This document shows, piece by piece, positions 27,154 through 40,500 of a stretch of DNA of 64,000 nt. The notes under the pieces were generated by a model, which was not told the origin of the DNA, did not search any database, and saw nothing but the letters and a program-made list of their open reading frames with translations. This DNA comes from Capitella teleta (lineage: Eukaryota; Annelida; Polychaeta; Capitellidae), in contig KB299334.1 of the NCBI GenBank assembly GCA_000328365.1, positions 139,750 to 203,749 of the forward strand. The letters run 5' to 3'. How positions within the stretch are numbered: position 1 is the stretch's first letter; every line of letters begins with the position of its first letter. The translations under genes were made by a program, and so were the position numbers.

Positions 27154-28594
27154 CTATGTCACCTGTTGCGTGCTCAGCTGAGCGATTTCTTTATCCTTCT
27201 TCAGCGAACTCTCGTCTTCATCGCTCGAGTACAGTGTATCAATGATGGATGTCAACTGGGCCCCATCCAGCGTGCCCTCACTGACCCCAGTCTCTGGAGG
27301 GTCAAAGGTCATGGCCATCAATGAATCGAGGTCAGCGGGCGACTGTTGGCTGCTGGGGGTCTTCTTGGCAGCAGATGTCTTTGTGGCTTTTGCAGAACCG
27401 TTGCTGGCTGGTTCCGATCTGCTCGGAGAAGCGTCAAAAATTGATGGCATGGAGGTCACAGGTCATCTTACCCCTCGGTCTGCTCTTGTTCGTCCGTGGA
27501 GCCAGCATCGATGAACTCTTCGAGAGAGATGGAGTATCCCTCCAGACTGAGGCCCAAGGCGGTTGGGGGGGTGGGAGTGTCAGTCACAGACACCGGTGCT
27601 GCCACCTTGCGGCTGGTGTGCTGCGTCCAGTAGCTGATGCGCTCCTGGGTCAGCCGCTGAATCAAAACGCGCGGCTGCATTTGCGGAGAAATCACAAACA
27701 GTTTGGTGAAGTTGCTCGGCACGAACAGGCGATGCCGTTTCTTGGCTTGGAGAGGCGGAACGGAGGAGTGCCTACTGAGGTCAGATTAGCAAGCGCAAAT
27801 GCATATCAGAAACACTAACGCCTTCTTTCTGCCGCGAGGAGAGAGGATCGGCTCAGGAATTTCATCATCATCATCAGAACTCTCCACCTCTGCTTAAATG
27901 AACAATTAGAATTTAATTCACAGTAATTCTCAATGAAGATCTGACCTTTAGGAGTGACTACTTTGCTGCGACCGGCTCGTTTCTTGGCAGCGGGTGGATC
28001 CTCAGCTGAATAAAACCAATTATTGATTCATTTCATTGCGTACTCATTCAGTACCAGGAGTAATTCTCTTTCTTCCTCTTCGTTTGGGGGCTTCCTCTTC
28101 AGAACTACTGCTCTCTTCCTCTGAGAACATAATTTCAAATCAGATATTTTCTTTCACAGCCGATCACTAAGCTCACCTTTGAAGACCATTTTCTTACCTC
28201 TGAGCGATTTTCCCTTAACAACCTTCTCGGCTGAAAATGAAAATCCCGAAGTTATTCGAGAGGTGTATTCCAATGATGAGACTGACCTGGCTTGGCCTTG
28301 ACCAGCGGTTTCTTCTTGTCGGCAGAGGGGGCGCCACTGTGCCTGGATTTCCTGGCGCTGCTGGAATCTGTGTCAGCGTCTTCACTCTTCCTCTTTTCCT
28401 GCTTCACTTCATTCTTTACTTTCACTTTGCTCTCAACTTTCTTCTCAGTTTTTTTCTCTTTTGATTCACTCTTCACTTTCTCATCTCGCTTCTCCACAGA
28501 TTTCACAGGCTCAACTTTGATGTGCTTCACTTCAGGCCTGTGGTCATGAGAAAGAGCAAAACAAATAAGATTAGCATATAATTATCAACCAACT
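27154..28594 (-). other. C-terminal tail of gene A: basic/acidic low-complexity, no SPOC
   Basis: Small exons encode Lys/Glu-rich and Ser/Asp/Glu-rich segments (EEESSSSEEEAPKRRGRKR, VESSDDDDEIPEP) and AT-hook-like RGRK patches. They end in a more ordered exon (HRLFVPSNFTKLFVI, MQPRVLIQRLTQERISYW) and a Ser-rich tail ending STQQVT. At the 27774 acceptor two AGs stand side by side (CAGTAG), allowing a one-codon alternative. Confidence 0.75.
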
Positions 28595-31500
28595 CTTTGG
28601 CCTTGCGCGGGGGCTCGGGAGATTTACGTGATTTCTCACTCCTCCTCCGATCGTCCCTCTTCCCCCTTTCCCGGGAGGCTGACCTCCGTTTGCCCTTCTT
28701 CCTCGCTTGCTCCTCCTTCTTCCTCTGGAATAGTTCAGCGATCCTCTTCTGATCCTTCGTCTCCTTCGGCGTTTCAGCATCCGCATCGTGGCGTGAGTGA
28801 CGAGCGTTGCTTTTTTCGAGCGCCTCTTTCGTCCGCAGTGCAAAGCTCTCCGTGACCAAACACGTCTGCGTGATGACGCTCGTAGCCAATAACGCATGCT
28901 GCAGTGACACGTACCTGTAACTTGAACTTGGAGAGACTTCTGCCGCTCATGTCGAGGGAGACCTTCTTAGCTGCTTCTTCGTTATCAAAACCAAAAATAG
29001 CAAAGCCTTTCTCCTTGCTCATCACGCTGAAGACAATCGTGCCGTAGAGCGACAGTTTGGCCCTCAGCGACTGCTCCTGCACAGATGACGGCACTCCCCC
29101 CAGCCACACATATTTCGAAGGCACGGATCGGAACTTTATCTGCAAACCATTTTACGCAACGTCAGACGTCGAAGCAACTTTTCCATTTAACTCACAGAGA
29201 TTTTGCAGGGGCCAAGGAAGTGGGCGTTCATCTCTCGATACGCCTTCATCACGCTGCTGGCATCCTCGTAAACGATCTCCGCTGAACTCATCTCCTCTTG
29301 GCGTCGATGCAGAACCACAGACTTGATCTTGCCGTGCTGCTCAAACACCATTTTGAGCGTTTTCTCAGAGATCTCGTCAGCCAAGCAGAGCACTGTCAGA
29401 TTGGGAGCGCAAGAGGCGTCGACAGTGATCAGCATGTCCTCCTCCTGCTTGTCGCTCACAACTGAACTTTGACCTTTGCCTTTCAGTTGTTCTGTTCACA
29501 AACACAAAATTCACTCAATCACGGAGAATCATTTCACAAAAACTAACCTCGCTTCTTAATGACGCCAAACGTGAAAATGGTTTGGATTTTCTTCCCAGCA
29601 ACGTCAACCTGAGAAAGAGAGAGCTCAAGAGGAGTTCGACCAAGAGTACTGTGCAAATACCTGCACCTGCTCATTGCTGGCTTGTCGCATCTTACGAATG
29701 GCGTCCTTGCCAACCGAAGAATTCTCGTAGAAAACCAGCGCCCGGTTGGTTTGACCGTCCACTAAAATGCGCTCCACGGGACCATACTGACCGGCATAGA
29801 GCTTGACTTGTGCCTCCTGCTTACCAGCGCCCTCCAGCCAAGCACAGGAGCCGTCGCCAATACTCTCGCGGTACACGATGCTGATCTTGTGGGCCCCAAA
29901 CATGCAGCACACGGTGCCATGCACTTTGATGGCGTGTGCTGCACTGCACAGGTTGTCATACTCCAGACCCCACCCCTCCTCCGCCTGCCACAGACTCTGA
30001 GGACAAACACGCATGCACGACCGCTTCAAAGAGCAGCAAGTACACTGACCACCAGATAGCCATAGCGATTGAACAGCGGTCGCACGTCAGCCTCAACAGC
30101 CCACGAAGGGAAACCAATTGCAAGGAGACTGCGTGACGGCAGCACTCCACTCTCCATGGTCGGCTGAGATGAAGTATCTGAATAGAAAAACACGTTGCTA
30201 AGGAGGAGGAAGACAGAGGTGCTAGCTGCTCCTCACATGAGTGCCGCTTGGTGTACGCCTCCTGCAGCTTCTTCCGCTCCTCTTGTGTTTTCTCCAAATC
30301 TTCCTGGAACGCAGCCAAGCACTTAGCGCTGGCGTAATCCACCTGTACCTTTCCCGAGATGGACGGGATGGAGCAGTAGGCCTTGAGTTGCGAGTACAGA
30401 TCATCAGCCGACTCCTGCTTCGCGTACGTCACAAAAGCGCGATGACGAATGCTGTCCAGACGAAACAGGGTCATCTGGCCGTGCTTCTGGAGGTGCTGCC
30501 TGAGAATGGCGTCCTGCTCAGACTGGAATGACACCTCCATCCACACCGAATTGGTTGGACAAGAGGCCGCAAATCCCACCTGCAACATACGTTCAACACC
30601 GTGACCCAACTGCAAGGGAACTGACCGAGAAATCCTTGCGCTGAATGTGTTTCATGGCGTGGACGACTGAGCTGATGTCGGGATACTCCACGTATGCAGA
30701 CTGTCGATCGTCCTCCTTGATGTTTACTCCCTACAAAATCAACAATTGAGAAAACAGCGGATGAAAGTGACGCCATCTACCAGAACTTCCCCTCCATGTT
30801 TCTCTGCCTCCATCTTGGCCTCCGCTTCTGTGATCGGCTCACCTCGCTTCGTGATCATCAAGTAACGGCAAGATTCCTGAGAGAACACCGACAGCTCCTT
30901 CAAAGCTTTCGGTTGCGAGGTTTTATCGGAGTCTTGCGAGGTTTCCACGATGCCCCCCTGGTGCTGAGAAGACTTCTCTTGCGAATGGAACTCGTCCTGA
31001 CTCAACTGACTCGCGAAATCCATTAGGATCTTGCGCTTATGCAGCATGCGGTCCCAGCAACTAAAGAGACGTTTGGCCGAAGCGATGCTTTCAAAGTACA
31101 CCAAAGCGACATCCTTGCGTATGATTGGTCGCCTGGCAGCAGTCCCTGGCCCCGCCCCCCTCATGGCGCGCGTCACGATGTCTGGGTGCACGTCGGGAGG
31201 AATGCGCTCGAGCCACAAGCAGTTGGTCGGAACGTGCGGCGCAAAGCAAGGCTGAAAAAAACACCACTGATTGCAAATGGGCGACATTACAATGCAGTAC
31301 CTTCACGGAGATGTCCGCCACAGTCCAGAGACCAGCTTCCACCACATTAGCGGCATCACCAAGACGGAGAAACTCAATGTAAATGGAGAGCGTGCCATCT
31401 TCAACTTGTCGGTAAACGTCCTGAAATAAGACACAAATGCATTCTGACAAACGCCGTTCAACCACTTACTATGACAATGCCCGCGTCTGCAAATGCTGTC

Positions 31501-34500
31501 ATGAAAGTTTCACGCGAGAAACTAGCAAAGCTGGGATGTTTGATGAAGATGGTGCGAGTGGCAAGAGGATGTAGGGGGTCCGTTTCAGAGATGCCGGCAT
31601 CCACTGAACGCAAGATTTTAAAACAGCCAGAAACGTCAACCAACTGACCTTTAGGAAGCTGAAGCTCACGGATTCTGGCCATGAATTCATAGAGATGTCG
31701 GTTGCAGGCAAAATTGACGGTCAGGAATTTATCGCTGCCCTTGGAATGCGAGAGATGATCGGCCAAAAGGTGCAGAGGAATCGCGCGCAGTTTGTTGTGC
31801 ACCATTTCGCAGTGTGAGCTGCTGTCGTAGCGAACCAGGGCCTGACCCGCTTGAGGGAGACAGAAAAACTCCCGGAACGAAGAGTGATCAAGGAGCCACT
31901 TCTTGAGCAGTTCGGTTGTGAGTGGGGGACGAATGTGGCTGATGAGAAGGTCACATTGCGCTTTGTTCTTGGCAAAATCAATCTGCAAATGAACGCAACG
32001 TGAGTTCAGTGAGTAAACTCAACGCTGCCTCAGTTACAGTGAGATTCGGATGCTTCGCTTTGAGCTGTGGGACGAGGTGGAAAAAGGCTTTGATGGCGCT
32101 TGTCTCGAGGAAGTAGTGCAGGAACCAACACTGGTTGTAGCGCTTGAGCAGCTGAAACGGCGGAGCAATACGAACTGAGAAGAAGTCAGTGCAGCTGCAC
32201 TCACCACTATGTCGCCAAACGGCTGGAATATTTCTCCGAGGCTGTTCTCATCATTCAGCTTAGGATCAATGCCTCCAACAAACAGATTTCCACACGGCGC
32301 AAACTTAGTCTTTGGGCACATCTTGGCGTAGACATCCGGGTGATAAACTGAAGAGAGACGATCAGCTGACGGTCAGCTGAGAGGGGGAAGCAGCAAACAA
32401 ACCAAATTGCGTGTCATCCCACGAAGCCAAAGGAGACGTAGCGTCAGATGCTGATTCAGCAACCAGCGAAGTTTCGCCCAAACAACGCTCAATGGCATGA
32501 GCTAAAGGAGAGCACACAAGAGGTCATTTAGGTCATCAATAATCACATTTCATACAATTCACAACAGCGTCACTCACTGAGCAGAATATGAGATACAATT
32601 TCAAATGATCAAAACTTACTTGAATGCACAAATCACAAAGTAAAACATCCATACAGAAAAGGCCAAAATGAGTGAATTTAATTTAATAGACATACAAACG
32701 CATATGCGCTTCTCCTGAGACCTGATTGCTATTTGCACAGTAAGAAACAGTACATGTCCAATAACATAGGCCTGGCAAAGGAGACAATTCATACATGGAG
32801 ACAGTATTGATCAAAAAATTAAATCAAAATGAATGCAAGGTATTCTTCAAGATGCCTCTTCACTAGATGCCGGCCAATCAGCATATCTATGTGGTCCACG
32901 AATCAATGAGGCTGAAACAGAAATCTTGGTCAGAGTCAAAGTGTCACGTCCATAGTCCCCAGCGATACACAGTCAAGAGTCAATTCAGTCAACGAATCAA
33001 GAGTACAACAGGAGGTCCATAAACACATGTGGAAAGAACTTGAGCGTCTGGATGACATGAGTTCATCGTCCTACCTTGATCCATGTCAATCTGCTTTACG
33101 TTAATACGTTGTCCTCCCATTTTGAATCTTTCCTTCAGGTCAAACTCCCAGGCACTCTGCGCATCCTGGACACTGCAGAAGAAGGAAAAGCAGACGTCAA
33201 TTGCAGAAAACATCAGACTGCAGCAACCATTAAACAATGAACTCCTCATGGCTCAAAACAAATTTGAAATTCTTGATTCGAATATAAAACAAAACCAAGA
33301 GCCGATGAGAATTCATTGCGATCAACTAGTATTTCAAAGGTTCAGTCGGATCTCGTTATTCCGGAGTTAATTTTAGGTAAAGAGAGACAGGGTTTGAAGT
33401 GAATTTTTCTTTTGTTTGCTAATCAGCCATAGAAATGAAACACAGAAGGTGATTAGATTAACCAGATCAGACGCCACCAATATCAACACATCACGTCAAA
33501 ATATGTCTGATGCTCTAAGAAACCTTAACACCAGAATTCAGAATGACTTCCTTTCAACTTACCAAGTAAATTCTGATGTAAACATTAGCGCAGTCGGCTT
33601 TTTCTTACCTTCAGCTGCACATACCGCATTGCCTCAGTTAAATGTGCAGTACACACTGACAGAGACTCACAGAGCAGCATTTCACATTGAATAAACGCTC
33701 ACTCCACTAACATCCTTGAAGAGTCCGAGCAAGCATTGTGCATTTTTTTTTATTGCTGCTTAAAATACTTTGGCGATAGTGCACATTTACCCAAATCAAT
33801 GCCTGGTTTGATAGAGGTAGGGTTAGTAGAGAATGTGCATTTAACTGAGACAATACGGTACCCATTACACAAACAATAAACGAATCTCTACAAGCCAAGA
33901 GCAGACATGGTCGATAAGACCTTTAGCACTCTAGTGTGATACAGGCAAAAGAGAAGAAACAAGGGTCCAGGAGTTATTATGTGTTTGAGTCTTCAGCTCA
34001 ACCATAGTGTGGCTCTAATGCATAACACGGTCGGAATGTGCTCATGATTGGCTTTCATTCACATCCTAAACCCGGCGGTATCCTAGCTCATTTGCTCGGA
34101 TGCGGTTCGGTCTCATTGGCTACTTGGGCGAAACCTAAAAAAGGCCAGTGCTCTGAATCAAGAAGACTGAACGTTATGATTCTAGTGTCAGAAGAAGCAC
34201 AATCAATACAACGGTTAATTTCACATTTAACAAATATCATCTCAATTTTACTAACGCGATATCTACTGTTTCACATATATGAGGTGAGGAAACAAAGAAA
34301 TGCTAACTTTTTTAGTGGGTTTTCATTCTCCTGATTTAAATCTGCAAACAGCAGACAGCATTTATACAGTGAGAAAATTCATTCTTTCAAGCATAAGACA
34401 GTAGCACAGAGCGCCTGGCAGCAATGCACACTCACAGACAAAATTAGAGGATACAAATTCGGGACATCAGCCTACACTGTGGTATCAGATTGCAGTCAAA

Positions 34501-37500
34501 TCAGCCATGATTTAAAACAATGGTTGATTTTGCCAGGTAGAAATACTGGGTAGATTGATATACATGTAATAATTAGATATTTACGTATAGATTGAACAAA
34601 ACAAAGTTTGAAAACAGTTGCCTTAAAACCTTCATCATGAAAATAATATTTAAAGCAAGTCAAGACACGGCTTCGGTCCTGAGACCGGGCTGACATAAAA
34701 TACTCAGAATTAAAAGCAGAGAATCTTTGTAAATAATCAATAAGATGAAATTGCACAAAATTAGATTCATTGCAGCATAGTTGAACAGGTAAAATATCAG
34801 CATATTATCATAAGAGGAATTAAATCTCTCAAGGATAGCAGATATTGACAACTTACACTGTTGATGATGTAATTATAGCATACAGTCAAAGCTCGCTATA
34901 ACGAACCTTCAGGGGCCATAAAAATTAGTTGGTAATATCAGGAGTTCTATACATCAGGAAAACTTAGAAATTTCTCTGATCGCGTAAATACGTTATGATT
35001 CATAGTAGTGTAATGATTCCCCATCAGCATATTAATATCTTCTCTTGTGATCAAAATTAAGCTAATCCAATTGTAATAAACATAATTGATTAATAATGTG
35101 ATTATATATGTTAGCACAAACACAAAATCAAGTATTAATTGTTTGAAACTTTAAGTCTATGAACTTCATGGTGTGAGATGACTGAGATCTCGATGTTGAT
35201 CAACCAGAGAGGCAACGTATGACAGCAAGTCGTCCTCACACGCAATGCGAGTGAGGAATCGACTCGCAAACAGTTAACAATGGCTTGATGAGCAGACACT
35301 ATAGAACTTTCCTATTGTAAGTTCGTAATAGCAGGAGTCTCTGCTCAGGGGACTGGACTCAGGGTTCATATTAACCCAAAGTTCAAACAATGCGGAGTTC
35401 GTATTATCCGATGAACCTGTAATGTTAAAAGGTAGGGGTCTGGAAGGGATCCCAAAAATAGTTCTATATAACCGGAAGTTCTATATATCCGAGTTCATAA
35501 TAGCAAGTTTTGAATGTAGGTGAAAAACAATTCTATGACCAATACATCATCTGACACTTGGCCATAACGGGGGAACAAATTTGGAGCAAGCAATTGCCTG
35601 ATATGACCAATTACTGTCCAACATTTTTCATGTCAAAAACCACTGTAAAACACTATATTTTTGCTGAGAGATCTATTTTTCTCCAAAGTCACTATTTCCT
35701 AGCAATGGTTTAAACCTTGTTAAATGGTTGGCTCGATTATTTTTAGAGTAAGTATATGGCATGATTAGGTCACTCATTTTCGCAAATTTGAATTCCGACA
35801 AAATAAAGTGTTCTCCAGTATCTAGGTTCAAAAGTGACAACAATCGTGGCTATTAATACTGTAGAACAGGAAATTTTTCGGTTTTATGGCTCAGGCCTTC
35901 ATTCGCGGTACCAATTATTTGAGGTCATGCGTAGGGTACGTGATACGTGATGGGATTTTACCGCTCCACCCAAACCAATCGGATGATACGGGCGCCAGTC
36001 ATGCGTAGGGTTATACAGTATAAGATCACCCAGAAAGATTTCGCGGGTATTTAATTTACGCGGTGACTGCGAATATAGCAAAAATTTCCTGTTCTGCAGT
36101 ATGCAGAATGATCATTCATGTCATACACAACATCTGTTGTTTTGAATCGTTTGTGTTGAATAAAAGAATGGCACACAAAATACAAAAAGGAATTCACAAA
36201 AATGTTTAGTCAGATATTTATTCAAAATGGTATGGAAGTACAGGAAAAAAAGCACAATCAGAAAACACTGGGATTGGTGACAAAAATTAATCAGCATTTA
36301 ATGAATCACACTACGATTCAAATATCAATGTATAATGATCAATTAAAAACCAAATTCAACTGTTCCAATATTTCTTGCTTATAGCATTATTTTATAAATG
36401 AAGTGAAACTCAAGAGGACCAACCTAGCGAAAGGGTTCTTTATCCTGCATATGCAGTAGTACACAGTGCCCAGCCTTGCTATGCAGTTGGGCAGCACTGC
36501 ACTCACAAATTTAGAATAGTGAACCCACAGATACCTACAGGTTAAGGCTCCAAGTAAACTAAGCAATGAATAACAAAGATGTGCTCAAGTAGACTTAATG
36601 ATGTTAGCAATGTTGCAACACAAATTTTGTTTACTCCAAAACTTTACACATGCAACTTTGTTCTTCTCTTTAGAGTGGATTTAAAACATCTTTTGTTGAT
36701 TCTCATCCATTATTATGCATTCAAGCGATTGATTGTCTTGATAATAACTTTATCATTGCTTTTACATGTATTATTTCTGTAAAGCGTGCCAGAGACTTTT
36801 TGTTAATTTTATGATCGCTATATAAATAAATGTATTATTATTATTAATTGTAGGAACAAATTTATTTTGATATTCGGATTCATTGCACCCTATTCATTTG
36901 AAGCCGAAGCTTCGGTAAAATCAGAATTCGTGGAAGTCTGAAGTCCAAAGCCCAAGTTTCAGTCATTACTAACCATGTATGAATTTATTAATAATCCCAA
37001 GACAAACATTCCCTGGATATTTCATGAGATACCAATACTTGTAATAAAATAAAATAAAATAAAACAAAGAGTTTGAACAAAAATTATCAAATCAAATTAC
37101 AATTACGGCATAGCATATTTTGTGGGCAAGAAGATCCAATTCCTAATGAAAGGGGGAAAATGAGTGTAAAATTATGAAATCCAGAATCCACAAGAAATGA
37201 ATGCTGTAAAAGGAGAAAAAAATATATAACAGCATCTCTACCACCCTATTGCTCAAATAAATATAATAATTTTAGATATTTGCAAAATGAAAAGAAATTT
37301 AAAATCAATTAAAAAGCTAAACAAAGCTAATATCTTCTAAAGCATGATCATGTCCTAGAGCATGACTGTTTTAAGATGGACTCCTCGTAACCCTCTTGGT
37401 TGAAACAGGCAATTTGTCTAAAATACCCAAGAACATTTGCAGCACACCATGGCCTAAAGGGTTATAATCAAGAGTTTGAGAAGGCCAACTGTATCATTTG

Positions 37501-40500
37501 CAGCACCCCATGGCATAAGGGGTCACAATTTCCTGGATCTTCTTGTGTTCAGACTAGGAACTTAAGAGTTTGAGAAGGCCAACTGCCTGTGGCCCAATAG
37601 TAATCACTCAAAGTGGCACAACTCATGCAGCGAGAGACCCAGTGACAGGTACTTAAAATAAGAACTCCTTTTCCTATGGACTTAAAAGCTTCGCTGATCT
37701 GCTAACTATAGAGGGAAACATGACCATCCACATAAAATACTAATTAACTGCAAAATTAAGGAGAGACAGATTGCAAATACAAAAGAGCATGTTTGTAATG
37801 ATGTCTCATTCCTGAATCCTGCACAGACTATGCTTCCGCTAGCCGCTCGCCACCTTCGCCATGACGAGAACTTAACAGATATGGCGAATAAAATTCCACG
37901 GCCCATTCGCCACTGTGTCGAACGATTTTCGTGCCGTGCTCATGGCGGGAAACGCCACCTAGCGAGTCTTGAGCGAATAAAATGAAATGCGCATGCTGAT
38001 TGGTTCACACACGAAGAGAGCTTGTCTCTGATTCGCCGTTTTACAGGTCATCAGATCTCGGTCAATATTGTTTACGTTTGCCGTCTCTTGGTTTCGCTTG
38101 CTCCTCATCAGCTGTTAAAAATGCCGAAAATTACTGACTTTTTAAAGAGGAAGGGTGATCCCCCCGAAGCAGGGCAAATCCCAAGGGTTCTTTATTCTGC
38201 ATACCACCATAGACAGTAGTACACAGCGCCCGGCCTTGTTTCACAGTTGGGCAGCACTGCAGAGTCACCGAAGAATTACAATTATAACGGATTACAATTA
38301 TAATTCACAATCATAACGCCCGTGGCCTGATTGGGTCTCAAACCCGGGACCTCGACCCCGACAGTCGGCATTGGATTGTAGTCAGCGGGTTAACACACCG
38401 AGCTATCCGGTGCCCCTCTTGTCTTTTGAGATGTTATTGTACATGTATTACTTGATGGTTTCCCAGCAGGAGGTCAAAGATTTTTGTATTTTGCATTATA
38501 GTATGTATAACACTATGCCTTTTTCGCCATGTGAGTTCTTAGTTTATAAATATGTAAGCAAGCTTGGTCTCCTTTCTCAACGAATCTCAGTCCATAAAGA
38601 TTGGGTTAGAAAGTGGGTATGATAATTGTGGCTACTAAAGTTATAATGTGGCTAACAAAATTGCTAAGCAATTAGCCACTATGACTAGAAAAAAATCAGG
38701 CATAGCGGAAGCAGACAGATATCTGGTTACTAAAACATTCACTGCAAGCGGGCTCATTGAAAAACTGCTTTGAATATATGCACACACAAAAATACATGTT
38801 CTACGGAACTATTATAAAGGTTTTATAGGTAAATCAAACAAGGCAGATAAAACTGGAGCCAGTTATATTTGACCTGCCCAACAATAAAATACGTTATGAT
38901 ATTTAAAAATAAATTAAAATTGTCATATTATGGTTTCTTCTTAGAACACAATCCTGCCCACAGCTTCATCCTGGTCTTCAATATAAGCGTCCTTCACAAC
39001 ATTTCTTTGGAATATATTCCAATGTCTCTTCATTTGAAGGCGAACTTGAATCTCCCAAATAGGATTTTTCTTTTTCCTTTCCAAGATATATGTAATAAGT
39101 GAATGGTTGCCTGGTGTGTCATGTATATAGGTGTTTGGAATATTGCTGCAGAAACATATAAGAACTGCTAGAAAAGATCTAGCGGTTCCTATATTTATCA
39201 TTCTTCTTGGGAAATAAAGCTGAAACAGAAGAATTCAACCCCATCCCATACAGCTTATAACATCCTCATCAAGTCACCTTAGCTAAATACAGTCAAATTG
39301 CATCTAAAATAATTTCAGTCCAAGTCAAAGCCAACACCAAGTCAAATATGAAACCAACCTGAGGAAAGTGAGGATTGCCCACCGCCCAGCAGCCTTGTCA
39401 GCTCTGATGGAGACTTCGATATGACGTGATATTTTGTCAAACATCTTTTTCAGCATGGCAGAAACTTCATAGTCTGAAGAAGGAAAAATAAAAATGCTCG
39501 TGAGTCCGAATCTTATAGACTATGAACAAAGAAACACAAATTTCGAAAGAACGTATCATGAAAATTACAATGTTATTATCTTACCAGTGAATTTGTTATG
39601 AATATTCATCACTTTCAAATATTTGCTGTAGTGCGTAAGCTTTGAGGAAACAATCTCTGCGGTGGTCTTTTCTTTATTCTCAACTTTCTTCTCCTTTATC
39701 TCCACTTTTTTGGTCTCCTCTTTGACATTCTTATCTTCTTTTTTTTTCTCCTCTTCCTTCTTCTCTTCTTTCTTCTTCTCATGGCGCGGCTGATCTTCAC
39801 TTTTCTTTCTATCCTCATTAAAATCCAGTTTATCTGTCTCGTTCTCTTCTCTTGCAGGTTTCTTTTCCTTCTTCACCATTTCAGCGGATTTTTCCTTCGG
39901 TACCACAACCTCCCAAGGTTTACTGGGGTTATATGCAAAGTCAACCTAATTAGAAATGAAAATTAATTCAACAATTAGCAACTGAATGACAACCTCACCT
40001 CAAACTTGTAAGATGAGACGCCCTTGCGGATGGTAGCAATGGCCGTTCTGGCTGAGTCAACATCCGTAAATGTTGCATCAATGAACGTCCCTTGGTTGGA
40101 CCATTGCACATTTGGATTCAAAAGGAGCACTTGCAGTTCTGCGACTGAGAAATCTTCCGTGCCAAGGTTTTTGAAAGCCAGAGACTGAGAAGGCTGAGCG
40201 CCATAGCACAGCTGCATCTTAGAATTGTGCAAACGCTCGCCATTCATTTCATTAATTGCTTTGGTAACGCCTTCAACGGATCCAAAAACCAAAAAAGCCA
40301 TTTTCCTGGAGTGCGATGACTCTTGGAAGTGAACAGGCACCTGTGAAATAAATAACTGAACAATGTAACAAATAATGTAAAACTTGGATGAGACATACCA
40401 CAACCGAAGTATAGGCGGCAAAAGCATTTTTCACTTCCTCGTCACTGACGTCAACAGGCAAGTTCTTGATGCAGAGGCAGCGCGTGGCCTCCAGATCATT

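Larger units (their letters stand above)
33173..39358 (-). other. 6.2-kb intron of gene A filled with repeats
   Basis: The flanking exons join in phase inside one RRM (AILTFLS|VQDAQSAW). The intron holds a pogo-like element (34883), a MITE with a nested SINE tail (35857), a degenerate SINE (36425), a LINE 3' end (36660), an unclassified repeat (36890) and a hAT-like remnant with a SINE (37831). A local direct duplication (agtttgagaaggccaactg) occurs at about 37470 and 37566. Confidence 0.7.

Noticed and set aside
31580-31650. Possible 45-bp frame-neutral intron (GT...AG) inside a gene A exon
   Set aside because: The exon reads through in frame, 45 bp is shorter than the other introns, and the site does not match the recurrent intron positions. 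Only RNA-seq could decide.
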